Shown: positions 48,501 through 52,826 of the stretch, in pieces
Layout: each line of letters starts with the position of its first letter
Position numbering within the stretch: the stretch's first letter is position 1
NCBI GenBank assembly: GCA_036874045.1
Contig: CM072335.1
Span: 17,491,501-17,555,500 of the forward strand
From: Cymodocea nodosa
Lineage: Eukaryota > Streptophyta > Magnoliopsida > Alismatales > Cymodoceaceae
DNA: 64,000 nt
Direction: 5' to 3'
Position numbers and translations under genes: made by a program
Notes under the pieces: model-generated
What the model saw: only the letters and a program-made list of their open reading frames with translations
Databases searched by the model: none
What the model was told of the DNA's origin: nothing

Positions 48501-50553
48501 CAGACAACAGGCCTTCGACTACAAAATGACTAGAGAATAAGCAGACAACTTGCATACTCTCCTCTTTTCCTCTCAAACCTTAGGTTTTACAACCTTGCTC
48601 TGATACTAGTTGATATACAAAACAGAGTAGGAAGAAGAGATGAGGAGCATGCAACCACAAGGTTTTTACGTGGTTCCCCTTTCGGGTACGTCCACGAGAT
48701 GAAGAGTGATTCACTATATGGGAGAAAGAATACAAATGAAGGCTAAAAACAAATGCCCAAGACCCATCAACTTATATAGCTTAGAGGGTCATGTCCAAAG
48801 GACCAAAATACCTTTATACAAATTATATATATATTCAAGACACATATCAACAGGTGCAATTGGGCTGAAGTTTTTGTTGTATGTTCAAGCTTAACCTTAG
48901 AAACCAAGAGGATTGGAAAAGATGAATTCTATGTACATTACAAGGGCAGAGCAAAGGACAATTGGGGCATTATTGGAAGTTTGCTGTGAGCAGTTTACTA
49001 TGGGAATTTTGGGAACATATATGTAAAATTCTATATGAAAAGACTAGAGTCTTGTTTTTTGAGATCAAGAGAAATGTTTTGAATAACTTAGCAAATTTCA
49101 AGAGAACATATGAGCCAACGGACACTCAAAATAATGAGAAATGAGTTAGATGGCTACAATGGTTGAAACCTCACATGGGAAGATTGAAATTAAACACAGA
49201 TGAAATTTGCACAAATCAATCAAGAGCAGGAGGTAGTATTACTTGAAATGATGAAGGTAACATGTTATTGGCTAGGATGAACTACTATGATAGTTGCAGT
49301 AGCACATTTGCAGAATTAAGAACCTTTTATGATGGCTTGTGTCTCTGCAGAACTAACAATTTTCGGCTAGAGAACATTGATGTGGAGATTGACTCTATAG
49401 ATTTTTATGACTGTGAAGGAGCAAAGATGCCCGACATTCCATATAATGGATTTTTGGTGTGATTTGTTGACTCTAAATGAGTTGGGGTCTTTGGTTTATA
49501 TATATAGGGTAGCCAATGAAGCATTCAAATCCAAAGTCCAAACCATCTACTACAAAGTAGAGGATATGCCACAAGATATAAAGTGTCAAGATTTGTTAGA
49601 TTAATGCAATATACCTTGTTGTAGGAAGGTCTTAACTTTCTGAGGGTGGTTTTTGCTCTTATATGGTTGTTTGTTTTCTAAGTTGTTTTGGGTCCTCACC
49701 CCATAAATAGACCAGGGATTATACTAAAAAAAAAAAGAAATATAGTTTTCCCTATTACCCATAACAATGTAGTTAACACATAATCAAATTAAATTTTAGT
49801 TGCAGATAGTAATAGATGAAGAAAAAGATTCATGTTGTTGACCAAGTCAGTGAAATTAAGTCATTGATAATTGTTGTTATTATACCATTGATGTTAAGTA
49901 CAGTGACAGTGGTTCCAATCCTTTTTACCTGTGAAAGTATCCAATTTGAATGAAATCTTTTGTTTAAGGTTGAAAATCTCATAATTTTAAAGTTACAAGG
50001 TCTAAGTCAAAATTTCCAACACTTTCATTTCTTAATGTTTGGACGTATATGAAATAACATGAAACATAAAACACATTATAAGTTCCAATTGAAGGGAAAA
50101 AATCCAAAGATGGTGGTGACCAAATCACTTTCTTTTTACTTACAAAAAGAGCTCCATAAATATAGCTAACAAAAATGAATTTTTTATAGTATAAATAAAT
50201 TCAAAAGAGGATTTGAAAATCGATCCATTGAATTGTGCCAAACAAAATATATGAAATGATGAAAAGGATAACTACATTTGAAAACTATTCTTCAGATAGT
50301 TTTTTTTTTTTAAACTTATTTTTTAATAAAAATCCCTGATTCTTCAGATACTGAAACAAGATAAAGTATACAAACAAAATTACCTTAGTAAAGTCACTTA
50401 AGTATGTTTTTCCTCTTATCTTGAATCCTTGTCCACTTGGACAGGCCCAGCAATTTGTGTCTGCTTCATCTTTTGCTTGGTGTAAGGACCCATGGAATTT
50501 ATTCCGATCAATTGTAATGGGAGAAATATTGGTGTCCAATTCACTTTTTGTTG
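12474..50553 (-). CDS. EDR2-like: EDR2-like protein, C-terminal EDR2_C (DUF1336) domain; 7 exons, 5' part outside the window
   Basis: Spliced from 50553 down to 12474, the exons give about 248 residues covering the whole EDR2_C domain. Landmarks in order: [182 protein letters not shown], then a stop. Arabidopsis EDR2 relatives carry PH and START domains upstream, bind lipids, and EDR2 itself restrains salicylate-dependent cell death and resistance. That role is family knowledge. Which paralogue this is cannot be settled without the N-terminus. All introns are GT-AG and frame-consistent, so the visible part looks intact. Introns are 12,296, 14,622, 3,111, 1,005, 4,530 and 1,767 bp and packed with transposons. 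Confidence 0.93.
12730..13690 (-). pseudogene. RTE-type LINE reverse transcriptase remnant
   Basis: On the minus strand from about 13683 the reading gives [36 protein letters not shown], then (with frame changes) a [18 protein letters not shown] stretch that corresponds to the CMLFADDIVLVDES catalytic region. It continues KYLGSM/DIDKDV-like toward 12900. This order (YI-LIKNMY--V-T-VRT...FPI--GLHQGS...FADD) is typical of plant RTE-clade LINEs. Stops and frameshifts are numerous. It lies in the last intron, in the same orientation as the host gene. Confidence 0.7.
13862..14275. repeat. Intronic tandem duplication, about 209-bp unit x 2
   Basis: The block starting TTTGTATGGGTCCAA and ending near CTTGATGTTATAAACA at 13863-14071 recurs at 14072-14275 with scattered substitutions. 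It ends about 50 bp from exon f, on the intron side after the donor. Confidence 0.88.
14328..14429 (-). CDS. EDR2-like: EDR2-like exon f (102 bp)
   Basis: Encodes [20 protein letters not shown] then [14 protein letters not shown] in phase 0. The acceptor is GATGCGTAG and the donor GTGTGT. Confidence 0.96.
14430..15411. other. Intron sequence without a recognised element
   Basis: First part of the 4.5-kb intron between exons e and f. AT-rich, no coding motif seen. Confidence 0.5.
15412..16060 (+). repeat. Ty1-copia LTR (649 bp) with adjacent primer binding site
   Basis: Starts TGTTGGACGG and ends TCTCCAACA, so the ends are the inverted TGTTGGA/TCCAACA. Immediately after it, at 16063-16075, TGGTATAAGATCC resembles the TGGTATCAGAGCC initiator-tRNA binding site of copia elements. 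A copia gag follows at 16.64 kb. No second LTR was found downstream. Confidence 0.72.
16076..16640 (+). other. 5' leader of the copia remnant
   Basis: Lies between the primer binding site and gag. Frames such as 16082-16297 show no gag motif and are treated as leader sequence. Short words such as CGCAATCATCCACA and TTGTTGTGAGTGC recur. Confidence 0.45.
16641..17500 (+). pseudogene. Ty1-copia gag remnant
   Basis: The open part 16641-16832 reads [31 protein letters not shown], matching the KL-G-NY--W---M--LL start of copia gag. After one stop it continues [20 protein letters not shown] and [16 protein letters not shown], and then a VMAKDLSIA stretch. It decays into stops near 17100. A 166-bp duplication disrupts it further, and no protease or pol follows. 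Confidence 0.75.
17126..17457. repeat. Tandem duplication, 166-bp unit x 2, inside the copia gag
   Basis: TAGTCAACCATTTTTGACATG... at 17126-17291 recurs at 17292-17457 with about ten to fifteen changes. Both copies end GAATTAGATCTATTTTA. Confidence 0.9.
17760..18400 (+). pseudogene. Gene-like fragment of unrecognised origin
   Basis: In one plus frame, 17795-18070 reads [20 protein letters not shown] then, after one stop, [19 protein letters not shown] and [20 protein letters not shown], continuing [13 protein letters not shown]. It has a charged, non-repetitive composition unlike the usual stop-rich intron. The overlapping 127-codon frame 18016-18399 contains [20 protein letters not shown] and [15 protein letters not shown] do not recognise a family. 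It may be a captured or duplicated gene piece or part of a transposon. It lies in the intron between exons e and f, on the strand opposite to the gene. Confidence 0.4.
18960..19055 (-). CDS. EDR2-like: EDR2-like exon e (96 bp)
   Basis: Encodes [20 protein letters not shown] followed by [12 protein letters not shown] in phase 0. The acceptor is TTTATCCAG and the donor [14 protein letters not shown] differs at two positions from the KYLRQDNF usual in the family, as I remember it. Confidence 0.95.
19116..19622. mobile_element. MITE-like element with about 24-bp terminal inverted repeats
   Basis: The left end GCTACTAGCATACTTATTAAGGT and the reverse complement of the right end (GCTAGTAGGCATACTTATTATGGT) match over most positions. 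Inside the ends are GC-richer motifs (GTGCCCTAGCAG and GGTGAGGTGCTGTCTAG) around an AT-rich core. There is no coding capacity. About 0.5 kb, within the 1.0-kb intron between exons d and e. The exact ends are uncertain. Confidence 0.55.
20061..20204 (-). CDS. EDR2-like: EDR2-like exon d (144 bp)
   Basis: Encodes [40 protein letters not shown] and KLIPSIVE in phase 0. The acceptor is AATGGCAG and the donor GTACAC. It is the most conserved block of the domain. A LINE lies about 180 bp upstream of it in the adjoining intron. Confidence 0.96.
20380..23060 (+). mobile_element. L1-type LINE, 5'-truncated and decayed (RT to RNase H)
   Basis: Plus-strand readings with frame changes show [14 protein letters not shown] near 20540 and [20 protein letters not shown] in 20760-20820. 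Then come [20 protein letters not shown] (open segment 20795-21028), [16 protein letters not shown] as motif A, and [16 protein letters not shown] at about 21115. A thumb region follows ([16 protein letters not shown]), a zf-RVT-like [16 protein letters not shown] near 21990, and an RNase H end (KLNFDEM..., [14 protein letters not shown]) at 22620-22810. It fills most of the 3.1-kb intron between exons c and d, antisense to the gene. No poly(A) tail was pinpointed. Confidence 0.85.
23316..23363 (-). CDS. EDR2-like: EDR2-like exon c (48-bp exon)
   Basis: Encodes the 16 residues [16 protein letters not shown] in phase 0. The acceptor is TTTATATCAG and the donor is the near-consensus GTAAGTC. 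This very short exon sits between introns of 14.6 kb and 3.1 kb. Confidence 0.95.
23920..24178. repeat. Dispersed direct repeat (about 65 bp, about 195 bp apart)
   Basis: TATATGATGAATCTCT...TTTTGAAATAAAAATTCACAT near 23925 recurs as TATATGATGAATCTCT...TTTTGAATTGAAAATTCACAT near 24116. Between them, AATAGTCTCACATCGATAG resembles TCCCACATCGG motifs common at plant element ends. Confidence 0.6.
24261..28342 (-). mobile_element. Nearly complete Ty1-copia element with both LTRs, non-functional
   Basis: The 5' LTR is at 28232-28342 and the 3' LTR at 24261-24383. They are near-identical except for an extra segment in the 3' copy. The minus-strand LTR starts TGTTAGTGTTGAGACTTAG and ends CATCCTTCA. 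The primer binding site TGGTATCAAAGCC is at 28224-28212, and a purine tract GAAGGAGAG precedes the 3' LTR. Reading leftward: zinc-knuckle remnant near 27810, protease [12 protein letters not shown] near 27530, GAG-pre-integrase ([20 protein letters not shown]) near 27080, integrase in 26921-26287 ([34 protein letters not shown]), RT in 25900-25000, RNase H in 24985-24509 ([20 protein letters not shown]). Stops and frameshifts are throughout. No clear target duplication was seen. It lies in the 14.6-kb intron, same strand as the gene. Confidence 0.88.
27604..27813. repeat. Tandem duplication, 105-bp unit x 2, in copia gag region
   Basis: The block GGTGGACTATAACTGTATCA...AATAGCAGACCT at 27604-27708 recurs at 27709-27813 with only a few changes. 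The unit is 35 codons long, so it does not shift the frame. Confidence 0.93.
28343..29469. other. Intron sequence without a recognised element
   Basis: AT-rich, with a weak plus-strand reading near 28345 ([18 protein letters not shown]) that I cannot place. Possibly old transposon sequence split by the copia insertion. Confidence 0.35.
29470..30587 (+). pseudogene. Exon-like segments of an unrecognised plant protein, antisense inside the EDR2-like intron
   Basis: Segment A (29470-29649) follows TATGCTAG and reads [53 protein letters not shown]. It stops at a GT donor, and its last base joins segment B (29777-29873, after TTTGGCAG) in frame as [20 protein letters not shown]. Segment C reads [37 protein letters not shown] and [30 protein letters not shown], then a GT. 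It joins in frame to 30558-30587 (IRKTVASYQ) after TTGACAG. Two frame-consistent GT-AG junctions argue for former exons. A 195-bp duplication with a frame break spoils segment C, and the B-C join is not in frame, so it is called a pseudogene. I do not recognise the family. Confidence 0.5.
29941..30330. repeat. Tandem duplication, about 195-bp unit x 2
   Basis: The block with TATCATTTGGCAGCACAGGGTG...TTTGGGAGAGTTGTGAAGTGG at 29941-30135 recurs at 30136-30330. The second copy has small insertions, including ACGGA before GGATGTTTGGGAG. Confidence 0.88.
30588..31179. other. AT-rich stretch with an unassigned 159-codon open frame
   Basis: The plus frame 30656-31135 is the second longest frame in the window. 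Its product is rich in Asn, Ser, Leu and Ile and shows no motif. In AT-rich DNA such a frame can arise by chance, so no gene is called. Confidence 0.35.
31180..31417. repeat. Degenerate tandem repeat, about 119-bp unit x 2
   Basis: TCTCGGCACACTAACCTAA at 31180 recurs as TCTAGACACACTAACCTAA at 31299. Each copy ends with a GGGGGAT/GGGGATTGG...TTGACCTCC/TCGACCTCC block. Confidence 0.7.
31600..32250 (+). pseudogene. LINE ORF1 (DUF4283-like) fragment
   Basis: Plus-strand readings give [61 protein letters not shown], then [20 protein letters not shown]. These correspond to the F-I-FE...W-I-G--L-L--W-PNF-P......W-R-P-LP pattern and the terminal SRARVCVEIDL of DUF4283 proteins encoded by plant L1-type LINEs. 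Frameshifts interrupt it, and no endonuclease or RT follows. Confidence 0.65.
32455..32756. repeat. AT-only low-complexity block
   Basis: Long runs of TATA/ATAT with hardly any G or C. With the matching block at 33727-34075 it forms one AT-rich tract split by the solo LTR. Confidence 0.9.
32757..33726 (-). repeat. Solo LTR, hairpin-array family, TSD ATTAT (970 bp)
   Basis: The plus strand starts TGTTAG and ends CTAACA and is flanked by ATTAT on both sides (32752-32756 and 33727-33731). The module TTTACGTGGTTCAGC...TTACGTCCACGAAG at about 32832-32862, read on the minus strand, is GTGGACGTAA...GAACCACGTAAA. This is the hairpin common near R/U5 of plant copia LTRs, and it sets the sense strand as minus. 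From about 33055 to 33690 it carries an array of short inverted repeats separated by CCACTTAAGTC-like spacers. It inserted in an AT-only tract of the 14.6-kb intron, in the sense direction of the host gene. Confidence 0.93.
33061..33093. repeat. Perfect 15-bp-arm hairpin inside the solo LTR
   Basis: The arms CTTCGGATAGTTAAA and TTTAACTATCCGAAG are exact reverse complements around a 3-nt loop. Near-perfect relatives follow at 33320-33351 (TTTCGGAAGGTT/AACCTTCTGAAA) and 33358-33394 (GATTTTCAGATAGTTA/TAACTATCCGAAAATC). Confidence 0.95.
33727..34080. repeat. AT-only low-complexity block
   Basis: Continuation of the TATA-rich tract to the right of the solo LTR. Confidence 0.9.
34330..35900 (-). 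pseudogene. hAT-family transposase remnant (RNase H-like to hATC dimerisation domain)
   Basis: Minus-strand readings in very AT-rich DNA show, in order, [17 protein letters not shown] near 35450, [17 protein letters not shown] near 35170 (the RWNSTYLML motif of hAT) and [16 protein letters not shown] near 34860 (the DPR-K block). Then come [19 protein letters not shown] near 34640 and the C-terminal WKN...[36 protein letters not shown] at 34500-34360. The last part corresponds to the hATC pattern W----FP-LS-IA---L-IP-SS---ER--S and its L--L--V-NW end. Stops are scattered and no clear TIRs were found. Confidence 0.7.
36020..36500. repeat. Degenerate direct repeats around ACATCTTCAACTGTCTTC
   Basis: Words such as CATCTTCAACTGTC-TCTTTGATTC, CCACTATGCTTGATGCTTCC and ACAACATCTTC recur about every 50-60 bp. 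The 97-codon plus frame 36203-36496 is a translation of this repeat (Leu/His/Ser-rich) and is not called. It may be the 5' flank of the hAT remnant. Confidence 0.5.
36500..37985. other. Intron sequence; one dispersed duplication, nothing else recognised
   Basis: AATTGTTAATCTATGTT-TGGTAT occurs at about 36606 and 36655. A block AATGGAATAGTCTCACATGGACAAAA...GATATGGATTAATATAAAATAT near 37617 recurs at about 37816 with changes (GGAATATTTTCACACGGACAAAA...GATATGAATTGATATAATGAAATAT). No coding motif. Confidence 0.5.
37986..38087 (-). CDS. EDR2-like: EDR2-like exon b (102 bp)
   Basis: Encodes [20 protein letters not shown] then [14 protein letters not shown]. The acceptor is TTTTTCCAG and the donor GTAAAAAA. 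Both ends are in phase 0. The 12.3-kb intron lies upstream and the 14.6-kb intron downstream. Confidence 0.95.
38450..42050 (-). mobile_element. L1-type LINE (ORF1, endonuclease, partial RT), 3'-truncated
   Basis: ORF1 region 42000-41100: [37 protein letters not shown] and a zinc knuckle [12 protein letters not shown], i.e. DUF4283 plus a CCHC-type knuckle. Endonuclease 40450-40020: [28 protein letters not shown], then [16 protein letters not shown] linker in the open segment 39342-39043 ([16 protein letters not shown]). RT 39046-38732: [53 protein letters not shown], then [16 protein letters not shown] at about 38610. The YADD part, RNase H and tail are absent. Stops and frameshifts occur throughout. 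It lies about 360 bp from exon b, in the sense direction of the gene. Confidence 0.88.
42165..42570 (-). pseudogene. Ty1-copia fragment: integrase end fused to RNase H by deletion
   Basis: Minus readings give [18 protein letters not shown] and [12 protein letters not shown] (integrase C-terminal block) in 42560-42440. Then [20 protein letters not shown] and [42 protein letters not shown] (RNase H) follow in 42400-42180. The whole RT is missing between them. Confidence 0.75.
42590..43220 (+). pseudogene. Ty1-copia protease/GAG-pre-integrase fragment
   Basis: Plus readings show a [34 protein letters not shown] stretch, then [15 protein letters not shown] and LQIMLVR-TSYVTFH. These correspond to FQLGHPSLHKLQQ-LPW...CQLGKHHR-TF of the GAG-pre-integrase domain in the copia elements at 57.7 and 62.5 kb. 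It is opposite in orientation to the neighbouring fragment. Confidence 0.6.
43270..44290 (+). pseudogene. LINE ORF1 tail and endonuclease N-terminal half
   Basis: The open frame 43265-43582 gives a hydrophilic Gln/Asn/Asp-rich product typical of the C-terminal part of plant LINE ORF1. The endonuclease then starts at about 43885 ([20 protein letters not shown]) and continues with [32 protein letters not shown] and [15 protein letters not shown] at 44230. WNCRGLGN and GGDFN are the endonuclease landmarks. It breaks off near 44290 at the gypsy fragment. Confidence 0.8.
44520..45276 (+). pseudogene. Ty3/gypsy (Athila/Tat-like) gag C-terminus and protease, first half
   Basis: A low-complexity gag end is followed by [20 protein letters not shown], then [30 protein letters not shown]. 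This is the PLLDAIKQVP-YAKFLKDLCT...TIPC-IG----ALLDLGASVNLLP-SVY signature of the Athila/Tat gag-protease junction. The catalytic DLGAS has become HLGAG here, so the active-site Asp is lost. The frame runs straight into the solo LTR at 45277 and resumes at 46870. Confidence 0.85.
45277..46869 (-). repeat. Solo LTR, hairpin-array family, TSD TTTGT (1593 bp)
   Basis: The plus strand starts TGATAAGATC and ends GCACTAACA and is flanked by TTTGT on both sides (45272-45276 and 46870-46874). AGAGAAGGTGAATAGTGTCC near the left end matches the GAGGGGGGTGAAT box of the copy at 2046. The block GATTTTATAGTAGTTCCC...CTAGGTAGTCCACTC is the diverged R/U5-type module. Between about 46215 and 46700 there are TTCGGATAGTTAC...GTAACCTTTC hairpins, GGCTAACTATCC, TTAACTATCCGAAACC and several ACTTAAGT palindromes. 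It is the longest of the copies. Confidence 0.93.
46870..47010 (+). pseudogene. Ty3/gypsy protease, second half (continuation of 44520-45276)
   Basis: Directly after the target duplication the reading resumes [21 protein letters not shown] and [16 protein letters not shown]. This corresponds to LGLGELKPTS--LQLADRSIKYP-G-VEDVLVKV--F-FPVDF. It ends where the copia integrase begins (47015). Confidence 0.8.
47015..48852 (-). mobile_element. Ty1-copia element with 5' LTR, truncated after integrase
   Basis: The single LTR is 48611-48852 (minus sense TGTTGATATG...TATATCA, 242 bp) and carries the GTGGACGTACCC...GGGGAACCACGTAAAAACC hairpin. The primer binding site TATCAGAGCAAGG lies at 48605-48593. 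A leader of about 0.7 kb follows. Gag starts at 47898 with [19 protein letters not shown] and a stop where W is expected. After an internal gap come [20 protein letters not shown] and [15 protein letters not shown] (GAG-pre-integrase, about 47490-47330). Next are [11 protein letters not shown] and [50 protein letters not shown] (integrase, to about 47020). RT, RNase H and the 3' LTR are missing. Confidence 0.88.
48960..49745 (+). mobile_element. 5'-truncated LINE tail: RNase H domain and poly(A)
   Basis: [19 protein letters not shown] is followed by [20 protein letters not shown], an AGGSI and [20 protein letters not shown], then [19 protein letters not shown] and IDVEIDS. This is the LINE RNase H pattern (LKLNTDG...GG--R---G......EAE--AL-DGL-LC). 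A 3' UTR with GGGTCCTCACCCCATAA leads to a short poly(A) at 49727-49740. The same 3' UTR word occurs in the LINE at 52828-55950. Confidence 0.83.
49746..50383. other. Intron sequence without a recognised element
   Basis: AT-rich, between the LINE tail and exon a. No motif seen. Confidence 0.5.
50384..50553 (-). CDS. EDR2-like: EDR2-like exon a (first visible)
   Basis: Encodes [35 protein letters not shown] and [13 protein letters not shown]. The donor GTAATT follows AAG. The acceptor is placed at ATCAG before CAACAAAAAG, which gives a 170-bp exon needing one base from the previous exon. The minus-strand frame stays open upstream to 50875, so the true 5' border could lie further right. Confidence 0.85.
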
Positions 50554-51109
50554 CTGATAGTAGATGAGAGAAATAAATATTAGGTGATGCCAGAGTGGTT
50601 AATAAAAATAAATTTACTTCTTCAAAAATAGAAACTTCAAAGTATGCTATCATGGAAATATGTTTACATGATACTTTACTCTTTTGGACCTTAAAAGCTA
50701 CAGATGTTTTCTTTTCAGTTCTGAAAAAGGAAATACAAGATGGTGCTTCTAATCCTGGCATAAAACATGTTGAGAAAGCAAGGACATTATTATTCTTCTG
50801 CAGCAACATGAAATCTTCAATATCTAATCCTATTGGATGACTCATGTTTTTAACTAAGTTGATCAAGAGAAGCAAAGAACAGGGTGTGACTAAGTTTCAA
50901 TCAAGTGATCTCTTGAGATCCCTTAAACTAGCCCTCGAAGTTAATATTTTTACTAACATTCTATTTTCACCTTTGCTAGTTTACATCCCTAGTTGGTATT
51001 CATATCTAATTTCATTTCATGTCTCTTCTTTACTGTTCTTCTTCTTTTCTAACACTATACCCTCTCATTCTTCTTTCATTTGTTTGAGAATTTCAAATAT
51101 TTGATTTTT

Positions 51110-51410
51110 TTCATTGAGACCTCCATGAAGATGCATTGTGATAATCAAGTTACAATATTCATTACTAACAATCCAACATTACATGAGAGAACAAAATATG
51201 TTAAAGTGGATTGTCATTATGTCAAAGAAATGATGATGCAAGGAATCATATCAACTCTCTGCATACAATCCTCTAAATAATTACCTAATGTCTTTACTAA
51301 GGGATTTAATAGAGGGACCCTTAATATGCTATGTAACAAGCTGGATATGATTCATATATATGCTACAACTTGAAAGACATTTACTCTTAAAGCTTATGGC
51401 CATTGAGGAA
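51110..51410 (+). pseudogene. Ty1-copia RNase H C-terminal fragment
   Basis: The frame 51080-51280 reads MKMHCDNQVTIFITNNPTLH, ERTKYVKVDCHYVKEMMMQG. After a stop it continues LPNVFTKGFNRGTLNMLCNK, LDMIHIYA. This is the end of a copia polyprotein. The 3' LTR was not identified. Confidence 0.83.
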
Positions 51411-52060
51411 TAAAGTAGCAATGAGATGATTTTTCTGTAATGTTGTGGATAGTTGCTACGAATTGACTGATAATTGAGTAAGCAGTTATGTGTGGCCTCT
51501 CTTTGTTTATGAGTTGTAATTTCATATTATTTCCTTCTGCAGATCATTCTAAAGGATGCACATGTTATTGTTGGTCTTTTTATGATATTAACATATAATA
51601 ATCCTTAAGTTATTTACACCAAAGAAGGGAATAAGACGTGAACCCTTATTGTAGTACATCAGCGATGCAATAATTTTCACAAGAGCCTCTCAAGAACATG
51701 TGGTGAATCCTGATTGTATTCTAGGGCATTTTGAACTCATTACTGGCTTGAATCTTCATAGTCAATCTTCACAATCAATGGTGTCAAGTATCAGATGTGA
51801 TGATAGCATCATACATACATGGCACACTTTTGGGCAACAAAATGATTTCATTTCCTTTCAACTGCTTGGAATTGTTGGTGGGTCTGACTAAAATCCAATC
51901 AAAGGATTGGAACCTAATGACTGATATATGAGAGGTGCTTATTTGTCTAGAATGGAAGATTCTTGTCATCGGATGGTAAACTCCTTTTATCGTCAGTAGT
52001 TCAATGAAATGTTCTGATCTGTCATCTCTTAATTTTTCAAACCCCAGTCAATGTAGCACA
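51411..52060. other. No recognised gene or element
   Basis: Short frames on both strands (51700-51891 plus, 51784-51969 minus) have no motif. If EDR2-like exons upstream of 50553 were close by they could lie here, but none with PH or START features was seen. Confidence 0.4.
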
Positions 52061-52064
52061 CTGA

Positions 52065-52500
52065 TTAGAAGTCATCATGAAGCAATTCCTATGGAAAGGA
52101 GGGAAATATGTCCAATAGGCGCTACCATTTAGTGACATGACCAAATGATAAATGACCAAAGGTAGAAGACAATTTAGACACTAGGGAGATCCAACTGTTC
52201 AATATAGCTTTTCTGACAAAGTAGTTGTGGCAATTTGGTGGACAACAGGGGAAGTTCTTATGGCAGCGAGTGGTTATTGGGATTTGGGAAGTGGTAAGGA
52301 AGAAGTTTGAAGCTAGGGCAAACCATTCCAGAATGTCTGAATAGTTTATCTAGTATATGGAAGGGCATCCTCAAGATCCATAGTGTGCTGTGGGGGACGA
52401 TAGGTGAGGGAGAATTTGGGAGATGTTTGGTTGGTACCCTCCCCCTTGAAGTTGTATTTTATAAGTCTTTTCAGAATAACAGCATCTCCCTAGGGTAAGA
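52065..52500 (+). pseudogene. LINE pol fragment (region between RT and RNase H)
   Basis: Readings FLWKGGKYVQ, LWQFGGQQGKFLWQRVVIG and IWEVVRKKFEARAN match the FLW-G--------V.....ALLAKWLWRF---...LW--VI---YG segment of plant LINE polyproteins. Confidence 0.6.
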
Positions 52501-52826
52501 TTTTTTTTCTTTTTTTAATTTTTGGTTTCCTTTTGTGGCAAGGACTGTTTGGAATGTTCCTTTCAATAAATCGGTAATCTTACCTGTAACAATCCTCAAT
52601 TTCTGATATAAGTTAGGTAATCAAATTTCTTTACTGCTAGCTAATAAATTAAGAATTTGATGAAATGAAAAAAAAATTATCCCAAGAGATGTAGAAAAGT
52701 TAGCTAGAAAGGAAGGAAAATTAGAAAAAAAACATACTGCACTAACTTGTCTATGTTGTCAGGCTGACAATACCACTGTAAAGTGACTTGGGTGAGTTAG
52801 TGGAATATTTGGTTTCATTCTGCAAC

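Noticed and set aside
50384-50875. The 196-codon minus frame as a complete single-exon gene
   Set aside because: Only its downstream third matches a known family (EDR2_C) and that part ends at a splice donor that joins in frame to exon b.
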